Part shown: in pieces, positions 1 to 5,829 of the stretch | Numbering within the stretch: position 1 is the stretch's first letter | Layout: each line of letters starts with the position of its first letter | Origin: Acidobacteriota bacterium | GTDB lineage: Bacteria > Acidobacteriota > Terriglobia > Terriglobales > Acidobacteriaceae | Direction of reading: 5' to 3' | Assembly (NCBI GenBank): GCA_021810735.1 | Contig: JAJZIF010000263.1 | Span: 1-5,829, forward strand | Length of the DNA: 5,829 nucleotides | Program-made: the position numbers and the translations under genes | Notes under the pieces: model-generated | Seen by the model: only the letters and a program-made list of their open reading frames with translations | Told to the model about the DNA's origin: nothing | Databases searched by the model: none

Positions 1-323
1 ATGTAGTGCCGAAAACCCAGCCCTTCAAAGAAATCCTGATCGACAATATTGGCGCCCGTCGAAACAATGGCGTCCACCATGTTGTTGCGCACCAGGTCGA
101 CGAAAATCTGCTTCAGACCCGCGCTGATCAGCGATCCCGCCAGGCACAAAATCACGCCGCATTCCCGGTCGCGCAGCATCCGCTCGTAAATCTCCGCCGC
201 GCGCGCCAGGTCGCGGGAAGAATAGGCCATGGAATGCATGGCGTCCACCAGAGCGCGCACGTCATGCTGCTTGATGTCGATATGTTCAATGGGTTGGCTG
301 AGAAGTGTTTTCTTGTCCGGCAT
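1..323 (-). CDS. Deoxyhypusine synthase-family protein, N-terminal part (cut by window edge)
   Basis: The reverse-strand reading from the ATG at 323 gives 107 residues and continues past the left edge, so roughly the first third of a protein of about 330-370 residues is present. Residues 61-69 (LAGSLISAG) and 80-91 (NNMVDAIVSTGA) match the NAD-binding start of the deoxyhypusine synthase fold, where the human enzyme has a similar TSNLISSG...NMVDVLVTT pattern. The family moves an aminobutyl group from spermidine by an NAD-dependent reaction. In eukaryotes and archaea the acceptor is a lysine of eIF5A, but bacteria lack eIF5A. Several bacterial homologues make homospermidine instead, for example SpeY of Anabaena, so a polyamine role is the best inference. 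The catalytic lysine would lie outside the window. The ATG at 323 is the only ATG, GTG or TTG in this frame after the der stop codon, and it has no clear Shine-Dalgarno sequence. The gene lies 120 bases downstream of der on the same strand and may be co-transcribed. Family assignment is firm; substrate is unknown. Confidence 0.88.
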   Translation of the reverse strand, partial: MPDKKTLLSQPIEHIDIKQHDVRALVDAMHSMAYSSRDLARAAEIYERMLRDRECGVILCLAGSLISAGLKQIFVDLVRNNMVDAIVSTGANIVDQDFFEGLGFRHY

Positions 324-330
324 ACTGCTC

Positions 331-339
331 AGGATAGCA
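331..339 (-). promoter_or_regulatory. Possible extended -10 element just before the DHS-like gene
   Basis: On the minus strand, positions 339-331 read TGCTATCCT, which fits an extended -10 (TGnTATnnT). The expected transcription start would fall at about 324-325, next to the ATG at 323, giving an almost leaderless transcript. This agrees with the missing Shine-Dalgarno sequence, but no recognisable -35 was found. Readthrough from der is the simpler alternative. Confidence 0.2.
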
Positions 340-443
340 AATTCATCGCCGCGGCGACCCGTGCGGTCGTGTGAATATCTCCCCGCCCGGCTAAGAACTC
401 CGAGGATATATTTGCCTTCTTTTCGCGCTGGATCAAAAATGCT

Positions 444-1949
444 CTATCGCTGCGAGCGTGGCTTGCGCGCCCGTATCTTGAAGCGGATCGGCGAGCCTTC
501 AAAGCCGAAAGCTTCACGAATCTGGTTTTCCAGAAACCGCTCGTAAGAAAAATGCAGCTTCACGTCTCGGTCCGTGAACAGCACGAACGTCGGCGGAGCG
601 ACCCCGGCCTGCGTCATATATAGGATGCGCATTCTTCTGGACATCGGCACCGGTGCGCGCTCAAAATCCACCCGCTCCAGGAATCGATTCATTTGGCCAG
701 TCCCCACGCGCTTCTGCCGTTCGGCAGCGACTCGAACCACCGTGGCAAAGACCTGCTCGATGTTCTCGCCTTCCGCGGCGGAAACGAAAATCACCGGAAC
801 ATAGGCCAAAAACTTCAGCGCGTATCGTAATTGTTCCTCAAAAGCTTTGCGGTCTGCGGACGGCTTGCCATCGGTCCGTTTCGTGGTCACCAGGTCCCAT
901 TTGTTCACAACGATCACCATCGACCGGCCGCTCTCATGCGCGTAGCCGCCAATCGTGGCATCCGCCGCCAGCACGCCAGCCGTTGCGTCGACCACCAGCA
1001 GCGATACATCCGCGGCTTCCAGATGCTTGCGCGCCATCAGCACAGAGAGTTTTTCAGCCATCTCGTGCGTCTTTCCCTTGCGACGAATTCCCGCCGTATC
1101 GATGAAGCGAAATTTCTGTCCGTCGCGTTCCACCAGCTCATCCACGGCATCCCGCGTTGTCCCGGCAATCGGCGAAACAATGGCCCGCGCCGTTCCGGTC
1201 AATGCATTCAATAGCGTGCTTTTGCCCACGTTGGGCCTGCCGATGATGGCCACGTTGACCTCATCCGGGGCCTTCGCGGGAACCGATGGAGTCTCTTCCT
1301 CACCCTCGGGCAAAATTTCTTCCGGCTCGCCGTTACCCGCTGCGACAGGTTCCTCGTCGTCATCTTCCGCAGCGAAATCGTCCACCGGCAGCACCGCGAA
1401 CATGGCGTCCAGCAGATCGCCAATCCCCGTGCCGTGCTCGGCGGAAACCGGCGCCATCTCCTTGAAACCGAGCTGGCGATAGTTTTCCGCCTGCGCCAGC
1501 AACGACTCGACATCCATCTTGTTCACAGCCAGAATCAGCGGTTTGCCCAGGCGCAGCAGCAGTCGCGCCAGTTCCATGTCAGGAGCGGCCAGCTCCGTGC
1601 GCCCGTCGACCACCATCACCACGGCGGCGGCTTCATCGAACGCAACCTTTGCCTGGCGAAAAATTTCCGCCGGGATAAATTCCTGGTCCGAAGGCAGAAC
1701 GCCCCCCGTATCGACCAGCCGCGCGTGTCGTCCCGCCCATTCCACCACCCCGTAGATGCGGTCGCGGGTAATTCCCGGTTCGTCGCCGACAATGGAACGG
1801 CGAGAACGCGTGAGACGATTGAACAGCGTCGACTTGCCCACATTCGGACGGCCAACAATTGCAACCAACGGCCAGCGTGCGTCCGCGGAGGGATTCCGGC
1901 GTCGGCGATTGCGCGATCCGGATTGGGTGCCTTTTTTTATGGGAGTCAT
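444..1949 (-). CDS. der: Ribosome assembly GTPase Der (EngA)
   Basis: This encodes a 501-residue GTPase needed for late assembly of the 50S ribosomal subunit. It has two consecutive Era/TrmE-type G domains and a C-terminal KH-like domain, an arrangement unique to Der. Domain 1 shows GRPNVGKST (33-41), DTGG (80-83), NKMD (143-146) and SAE (169-171). Domain 2 shows GRPNVGKST (237-245), GTTRD (263-267), DTAG (284-287), NKWD (349-352) and SAA (390-392). The KH-like domain runs from about 415 to 495 and ends in a basic tail. All G motifs are intact, and the length is close to E. coli Der (490). The domains are joined by an acidic linker at about 190-232, and a basic tail of about 26 residues precedes domain 1. 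The ATG at 1949 was chosen because the open frame further upstream (to 2174) would run into the divergent helicase gene and carries no Der homology. No good Shine-Dalgarno sequence precedes it; the nearest GGAG is 18 bases upstream. Codons 4-6 contain a run of seven A. The stop is TAG. Confidence 0.97.
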   Translation of the reverse strand: MTPIKKGTQSGSRNRRRRNPSADARWPLVAIVGRPNVGKSTLFNRLTRSRRSIVGDEPGITRDRIYGVVEWAGRHARLVDTGGVLPSDQEFIPAEIFRQAKVAFDEAAAVVMVVDGRTELAAPDMELARLLLRLGKPLILAVNKMDVESLLAQAENYRQLGFKEMAPVSAEHGTGIGDLLDAMFAVLPVDDFAAEDDDEEPVAAGNGEPEEILPEGEEETPSVPAKAPDEVNVAIIGRPNVGKSTLLNALTGTARAIVSPIAGTTRDAVDELVERDGQKFRFIDTAGIRRKGKTHEMAEKLSVLMARKHLEAADVSLLVVDATAGVLAADATIGGYAHESGRSMVIVVNKWDLVTTKRTDGKPSADRKAFEEQLRYALKFLAYVPVIFVSAAEGENIEQVFATVVRVAAERQKRVGTGQMNRFLERVDFERAPVPMSRRMRILYMTQAGVAPPTFVLFTDRDVKLHFSYERFLENQIREAFGFEGSPIRFKIRARKPRSQR

Positions 1950-1999
1950 AGGATGGGAACGGCGCTGCTCCAGAACGTGGGAAAACCGCCCTGCTTCTC

Positions 2000-2006
2000 T
2001 ATTATA
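2000..2006. promoter_or_regulatory. Symmetric -10 element in the der/helicase divergent gap
   Basis: The heptamer TATTATA reads TATTAT on the plus strand (2000-2005; five of six matches to the sigma-70 -10) and TATAAT on the minus strand (2006-2001; a perfect match). It lies in the only gap between two divergent genes. On the plus strand a poor -35 (GTGGGA, 1977-1982) sits at 17-base spacing; on the minus strand no good -35 is visible. Initiation toward der would give a leader of about 45 bases. Initiation toward the helicase would start only about 9 bases before TTG 2021. The call rests on motif and position only. Confidence 0.5.
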
Positions 2007-2020
2007 GGAACAAGCAGTAT

Positions 2021-4027
2021 TTGGAGTGCTTCTCGCCCTTGCCCCCACCATCCGCCACGGAATCCTCGACCGCTCGCAAGCTGCCCCGGCTGGAAGAATT
2101 TTTCTCGCCCGGCGGTATCTTGTCGCGCTCTGGATTGCCCTACGAATACCGGCCCGGCCAGTTGGAAATGGCACGCGCTATGGAGCGCGCCTTCACGGAA
2201 AAACGTCATTTGATTGTCGAGGCGGGCACAGGCACCGGCAAAACGCTCGCCTACCTCCTACCCGCGCTGCGCCTGGGCCAGCGCGTCATCATTTCCACCG
2301 GAACGCGAAATCTGCAGGAGCAGATTTTCTTCAAGGACATCCCATTTCTTGAGTCGCTGCTCGGCCCGTTGCGGGTCAGCTACATGAAAGGGCGCGGAAA
2401 TTATCTTTGCCGCCACAAGCTCTATGCGCTGTGCGATCAGCCCATCCTGACCGGCATCGACATGGTCGATCAGTTCAATATCATTCGCGACTGGGAGACA
2501 ACGACGGAACACGGCGACCGCGCCGAACTGACGACGATCCCCGAGAACAGCCCGCTATGGGGCCGTCTCGACGCGCGTGGAGAAGCTTGCCTAGGCTCCT
2601 CCTGCCCCAACTACGAGCCTTGCTTCATTACCCAGATGCGACGGCGAGCGCTCGAAAGCGATATCGTGATCGTCAATCATCACTTGTTCTTCGCGGACAT
2701 GGCCATTCGCAGGCAAGCCCAGAATGCGCCCGACGCAGGCGTGCTGCCAGAAGCCGCAGCCGTCGTCTTTGACGAAGCGCACGAGTTGGAAGAGATAGCA
2801 TCCAGCTACTTCGGCGTGAACATCAGCAATCTGCGATTTGAAGAATTGGCCCGCGACGTGGAAATTCTGCTGCGCGCCAAGAAATCCTTGTCCGCATCGC
2901 TCACCGCCGCTGCCGAACTGGTCCGCGAGCGTGGGCGCATGTTCTTCGCTGCGCTTCCGGAGCCGAAAGGCGCGGAAGGACGCATGCCTTTCGCGGATCG
3001 GGAAGAGTTCCTGGAGCAGTCCGGCGATGTCTATCTCGGCCTTGTCAATGCGCTCGAACGACTCACCGGCGAACTGGAACGCCTGCGCGGCGTGGAAGAG
3101 GCGAGCGGCCTGAAAAAACGTACGGCCGATCTCGCCAGCCAACTGACGTTTCTGCTGGAATCGACAGATCGCGGATTCGTGTTCTGGATCGAGCGACGCA
3201 GTTCCACCGGCATGAGACAAGCTGGCAGCAACACCTGGCTGCAGGCCACGCCGATTGAGATTGCCTCCCTGCTTTCCAATGATTTGTTTGAATCCATTCC
3301 GTCGGTCGTGCTCACTTCGGCGACGCTGACGGTGCAGGGAAACTTCGACCACATTCAACGCCGCCTTGGTCTCACCGGCGCGCGGCAGCTCGTCGTGCCA
3401 TCGCATTTCCGCTATGGCGAGCAAGCACTGTTATATCTGCCGCCCGACATGCCCGATCCTCGCGATGCTGGGTTTACCCTCGCTGCGGTGAATAAAATCT
3501 GCGAGATTCTCGAAATCACCCGCGGCCGCGCCTTCTGCCTGTTCACCAGCTACAGCCAAATGCGGCAGGTACACGAGCAGTTGATCGCACGCATTGGATT
3601 TCCCCTGTTGCTGCAGGGTACCGCGCCACGCAACGCACTGCTGGAAGAGTTTCGCATCACGCCCAACGCAGTATTGCTTGGGACATCCTCGTTTTGGCAA
3701 GGTGTAGACGTCCAGGGCGAGCAACTCAGCTGCGTCATTATCGACAAGCTTCCATTTGCCGTGCCCAGCGATCCCGTGGTCGCCGCGCGCATGAAGGCAA
3801 TCGAATCCGATGGCGGCAACGCATTCGCCGAATATCAAATCCCCTCCGCTGTGATCGCGCTGAAACAGGGCTTTGGCCGCCTGATTCGGTCCTTGAACGA
3901 CCGCGGCGTGCTGGTACTGTTGGACCCGCGCCTCCAACGCCAGCGTTACGGCCATGTATTTATGGAGAGTCTGCCGCCCTATCGAGTGACGCAGCGCCTG
4001 GAAGATGTGCGGGAATTTTTCGCGTAA
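2021..4027 (+). CDS. dinG: DinG/YoaA-family ATP-dependent DNA helicase (XPD-like, iron-sulfur)
   Basis: This encodes a 668-residue superfamily 2 helicase. Relatives unwind DNA 5'-to-3' and act on D-loops, R-loops and stalled forks in DNA repair. Visible motifs are Walker A AGTGTGKT (68-75), DEAH box (251-254), TSATL (432-436), SFWQGVD (557-563) and the motif VI region QGFGRLIR (616-623). Cysteines 130, 190, 195 and 201 form the iron-sulfur cluster set; the 5- and 6-residue spacing of the last three matches E. coli DinG. There is no N-terminal exonuclease domain of the Bacillus type, so the protein is nearer E. coli DinG or YoaA in length, and the symbol is a family label that does not separate the two. 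No ATG is available near the family N-terminus. TTG 2021 is the first accepted start after an in-frame stop at 1949-1951, with AGGA 11 bases upstream. TTG 2039 is an alternative, with GGAG at 2023-2026. The gene is divergent from der. No terminator hairpin was seen after its TAA. Confidence 0.93.
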   Translation: MECFSPLPPPSATESSTARKLPRLEEFFSPGGILSRSGLPYEYRPGQLEMARAMERAFTEKRHLIVEAGTGTGKTLAYLLPALRLGQRVIISTGTRNLQEQIFFKDIPFLESLLGPLRVSYMKGRGNYLCRHKLYALCDQPILTGIDMVDQFNIIRDWETTTEHGDRAELTTIPENSPLWGRLDARGEACLGSSCPNYEPCFITQMRRRALESDIVIVNHHLFFADMAIRRQAQNAPDAGVLPEAAAVVFDEAHELEEIASSYFGVNISNLRFEELARDVEILLRAKKSLSASLTAAAELVRERGRMFFAALPEPKGAEGRMPFADREEFLEQSGDVYLGLVNALERLTGELERLRGVEEASGLKKRTADLASQLTFLLESTDRGFVFWIERRSSTGMRQAGSNTWLQATPIEIASLLSNDLFESIPSVVLTSATLTVQGNFDHIQRRLGLTGARQLVVPSHFRYGEQALLYLPPDMPDPRDAGFTLAAVNKICEILEITRGRAFCLFTSYSQMRQVHEQLIARIGFPLLLQGTAPRNALLEEFRITPNAVLLGTSSFWQGVDVQGEQLSCVIIDKLPFAVPSDPVVAARMKAIESDGGNAFAEYQIPSAVIALKQGFGRLIRSLNDRGVLVLLDPRLQRQRYGHVFMESLPPYRVTQRLEDVREFFA

Positions 4028-4052
4028 CCGCTTGTCGCCGCCTGGAAATGCC

Positions 4053-4082
4053 TTGACAAAGCTTTTGTCCGCCGTCGAGCAT
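4053..4082 (+). promoter_or_regulatory. Candidate promoter for the amidohydrolase gene
   Basis: A perfect -35 hexamer TTGACA lies at 4053-4058 in the 94-base gap after the helicase gene. A weak -10 (GAGCAT, 4077-4082; three of six matches) follows at 18-base spacing. Initiation near 4089 would leave a leader of about 33 bases containing the ribosome binding site. A 6-base inverted repeat (GACAAA/TTTGTC, 4055-4069) overlaps the -35 and could be an operator half-site pair. The -35 is convincing; the -10 is not. Confidence 0.35.
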
Positions 4083-4104
4083 GGTTCATTCCGTTAAATC
4101 CATC

Positions 4105-4111
4105 GAAGAGG
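4105..4111 (+). promoter_or_regulatory. Ribosome binding site of the amidohydrolase gene
   Basis: GAAGAGG lies 10 bases before ATG 4122 and 4 bases before GTG 4116. The spacing and codon type favour ATG 4122, though GTG 4116 (adding Met-Pro) cannot be excluded. Confidence 0.55.
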
Positions 4112-4121
4112 CTCTGTGCCG

Positions 4122-5579
4122 ATGCGATCTTTGCTCACGTTCCTTGCGACCGCTTGTCTGACGACGGTTTCGTTTACAGGTTTCGCGCAGACGGCGAAAT
4201 CTCCGCTGGCACCGTATATCTCTGTGTCCGATCCCGTGATTGCACTCACTCACGTGGGGATTATCGACGGCACGGGGGCCGCGCCGCTGCCCGATCAGAC
4301 CGCCGTACTCGACCATGGCAAGATTGCTTCTATCGGCCCGAGCGCCAGCGCGAAGATTCCCGCTGGGGCGAAGGTTCTCGACCTGCACGGCGATACTGTG
4401 TATCCCGGCCTGGTGGGCATGCATGAGCATCTGTTTTATGTGGAACCGGGTAGTGCGGCCCTGCGTGAGTTGGTCGGCGGAGAAATGTTTCAGACCGGTC
4501 CGCGGCTCTATCTCGCCGCTGGTGTTACGACAGCACGCACGACTGGCAGCATTGAGCCGTATGCCGATCTGAACATCAAGCGGTCCATCGACAGGGGCCT
4601 AAAGCCGGGACCGGATTTCGGCGTCACAGGCCCTTATCTCGACGGTCCAGACCCTCTCATTCCTCAGCTGCACCAGCTTTCCGGCCCTGCCGACGCCACC
4701 CGCACAGTCAATTACTGGGCTGACGAAGGTGCCACCTCGTTCAAGGCATATATGTTCATTACGCCGGACGAGTTGAAGGCCGCTATTGACGCTGCGCATG
4801 CGCATGGGCTGAAGATAACTGGACATCTCTGCTCCGTGGGATTTACTCAGGCAGCAGACATGGGGATCGATAACCTGGAACATGGCATCGTTGTGGACAC
4901 TGAATTTTATTCTGGTAAGAAACCGGGATTGTGCCCGGAGGATCGGGCTGCGGGCCAGGAGATGGCAGCCAAGTTGGACATGACGAGCGCTCCTGTAATG
5001 GCAATGATTCACGACCTGGTGGCCCATCATGTAGCTGTTACGTCGACCCTCTCTGTATTTGAGATGTCGGCGCCGAACCGCCCGCCCCTGGCAATTCTTT
5101 TGCGGGAAAAAGATTCGATGATGCCGCAGGTGTGGACGAGTGTGCTGCAGACCAGGGCGCTGATTGCCGAACACGCAGACAAGTCCATCATGCCGGTGCT
5201 GATGAAAAAAGAAATGCAGTTTGAGCGCGAGTTTGTTGCCGCCGGCGGTCTGCTGATGGCGGGCTGCGACCCCACCGGATACGGCGCCGTGTTGCCGGGA
5301 TTCGGAGATCAGCGCAACCTCGAACTTCTCGTGGAGGCGGGCTTTACGCCGGAGCAGGCGATCCAAATTTACACGCAGAATGGCGCGAAATATTTGGGGC
5401 GCGAGGACCGTATCGGTACGATTGCCGCGGGCAAACAAGCCGACCTGGTCGTTGTAACCGGCGATCCGGCGAAAGACATTTCCGCTGTCGAGCACGTGGA
5501 TATTGTCTTCAAAAAAGGCGTGGGGTATGACCCGGCAAAGCTGATCGAATCCACCCGAGGCATGGTCGGTATTCGGTGA
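4122..5579 (+). CDS. Exported metal-dependent amidohydrolase (COG1228, imidazolonepropionase/prolidase-like)
   Basis: This encodes a 485-residue amidohydrolase-superfamily enzyme. The N-terminus is a Sec-type signal peptide: Arg2, a hydrophobic stretch to about residue 20, and a likely signal peptidase I cut after GFA (residue 22), which places the enzyme in the periplasm or outside. After a small beta-sandwich segment (about 40-95), the TIM-barrel metal ligands are all recognisable: HEH (His101, His103), a probable carboxylated Lys208 in SFKAY, His235 in TGHL, His254 in LEHG, and Asp383 in AGCDPTG. The C-terminus has the typical GTIAAGKQADLVV segment returning to the sandwich domain. This set implies a binuclear metal centre and an active hydrolase. 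Relatives include Xaa-Pro and Xaa-Arg/Lys dipeptidases and cyclic-amide hydrolases; the substrate cannot be read from the sequence. Cys12 follows A-T-A, which is a poor lipobox, so a lipoprotein is less likely. The gene follows the helicase by 94 bases with its own promoter candidate, so I read it as a separate unit. Confidence 0.9.
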   Translation: MRSLLTFLATACLTTVSFTGFAQTAKSPLAPYISVSDPVIALTHVGIIDGTGAAPLPDQTAVLDHGKIASIGPSASAKIPAGAKVLDLHGDTVYPGLVGMHEHLFYVEPGSAALRELVGGEMFQTGPRLYLAAGVTTARTTGSIEPYADLNIKRSIDRGLKPGPDFGVTGPYLDGPDPLIPQLHQLSGPADATRTVNYWADEGATSFKAYMFITPDELKAAIDAAHAHGLKITGHLCSVGFTQAADMGIDNLEHGIVVDTEFYSGKKPGLCPEDRAAGQEMAAKLDMTSAPVMAMIHDLVAHHVAVTSTLSVFEMSAPNRPPLAILLREKDSMMPQVWTSVLQTRALIAEHADKSIMPVLMKKEMQFEREFVAAGGLLMAGCDPTGYGAVLPGFGDQRNLELLVEAGFTPEQAIQIYTQNGAKYLGREDRIGTIAAGKQADLVVVTGDPAKDISAVEHVDIVFKKGVGYDPAKLIESTRGMVGIR

Positions 5580-5662
5580 CGGCGCTCACATTCAACCAGC
5601 CGGATTCTGCTGCTACCATGGGGAAAGAGCGGGTGCGTGGGAGGCATCCGCGCGTCACGCCC

Positions 5663-5829
5663 ATGTCCCGTAACCTCTACATACTCTCGGCCGCGCTGAT
5701 CGTTTTCGCGCTCGCTTCCTTCGGCATGTCCTGGACCCATGGCTCCAACGAGCCGGGTCTTCCCGGCGAGGCGCAAGTGTGGCGCATGATGGCGCTCACT
5801 CTCTTTTTGCTCGGCGCGCTTTCGTGCTT
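5663..5829 (+). CDS. Hypothetical membrane protein, N-terminal part (cut by window edge)
   Basis: An open frame on the plus strand runs off the right edge and gives 55 residues from ATG 5663. It begins MSRNLYILSAAL and has a first hydrophobic helix at about residues 5-22. A short polar loop rich in Gly and Pro (about 25-38) follows, and a second hydrophobic helix starts at about 42, so it looks like a small or multi-pass inner-membrane protein. I do not recognise the family. The start is uncertain. ATG 5663 gives a natural membrane N-terminus, but the only good Shine-Dalgarno-like sequence (GGGAGG, 5639-5644) is 18 bases away. An in-frame ATG at 5618 would add 15 mostly basic residues, and GTG 5633 is also in frame. 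The gap after the amidohydrolase stop shows no terminator. Confidence 0.6.
   Translation, partial: MSRNLYILSAALIVFALASFGMSWTHGSNEPGLPGEAQVWRMMALTLFLLGALSC

Noticed and set aside
355..369. 5-base stem (CGACC/GGTCG, 5-base loop) between der and the DHS-like gene, considered as a terminator
   Set aside because: The stem is short and no T run follows in either direction.
401..436. TTGATC followed by an AT-rich stretch on the minus strand, considered as a promoter for the DHS-like gene
   Set aside because: At 17-base spacing the -10 matches only three of six bases, and the better TATATC match needs a 20-base spacer.
1950..2174. Upstream extension of der by 75 codons to an ATG at 2174
   Set aside because: It would overlap the start of the divergent helicase gene, and the added residues have no Der homology.
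1434..2213. 259-residue plus-strand open frame antisense to der
   Set aside because: It lies opposite der, has no recognisable domain and shows a composition typical of an antisense shadow in GC-rich DNA.
2591..3424. 277-residue minus-strand open frame inside the helicase gene
   Set aside because: It is a shadow of a well-supported conserved gene, with no family signal of its own.
4133..4157. Lipobox around Cys12 of the amidohydrolase
   Set aside because: The residues before the Cys are A-T-A without the usual Leu at -3, and the preceding segment is too short for a typical lipoprotein signal.
4599..5495. 298-residue minus-strand open frame antisense to the amidohydrolase gene
   Set aside because: The sense strand encodes a protein with a full set of conserved residues; the antisense product has no recognisable motif.
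1..5829. Search for a new defence, mobile or multi-gene system
   Set aside because: All long genes but the cut one at the right edge fall into known families with intact motifs; no repeats, integrase, transposase, toxin-antitoxin pair or RNA element was seen.

Overview
This is a GC-rich bacterial window with five protein-coding genes and no RNA genes, mobile elements, CRISPR arrays or long repeats that I can see. The combination of a deoxyhypusine synthase homologue beside der, a Der protein with a basic N-terminal tail and a long acidic linker, and an exported COG1228-type amidohydrolase suggests Acidobacteriota (Terriglobia-like). That placement is inference from general resemblance, not from a search.

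Layout. Positions 1-323 (minus) hold the first 107 codons of a deoxyhypusine synthase (DHS)-family gene that runs off the left edge. Positions 444-1949 (minus) hold der (engA), the double-GTPase ribosome assembly factor, complete. A 71-base divergent gap follows, with a symmetric -10 element that reads as TATTAT on the plus strand and TATAAT on the minus strand. Positions 2021-4027 (plus) hold a complete XPD-like iron-sulfur helicase of the DinG/YoaA family. Positions 4122-5579 (plus) hold a complete, probably exported, metal-dependent amidohydrolase with its own plausible promoter and ribosome binding site. From about 5663 to the right edge (plus) is the start of an unrecognised membrane protein.

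How they fit together. der and the DHS-like gene are co-oriented and 120 bases apart, so they may be co-transcribed. Between them they cover ribosome assembly and probably polyamine chemistry. The helicase is divergent from der and may share its promoter region; it belongs to DNA repair and replication-conflict resolution. The amidohydrolase and the membrane protein lie downstream of the helicase on the same strand, but have gaps and no evident functional link to it. This is mostly ordinary core-genome content. I see no convincing new multi-gene system. The points most worth a second look are the shared -10 element, the leaderless-looking start of the DHS-like gene, the unknown substrate of that DHS homologue, and the charged extensions of Der.
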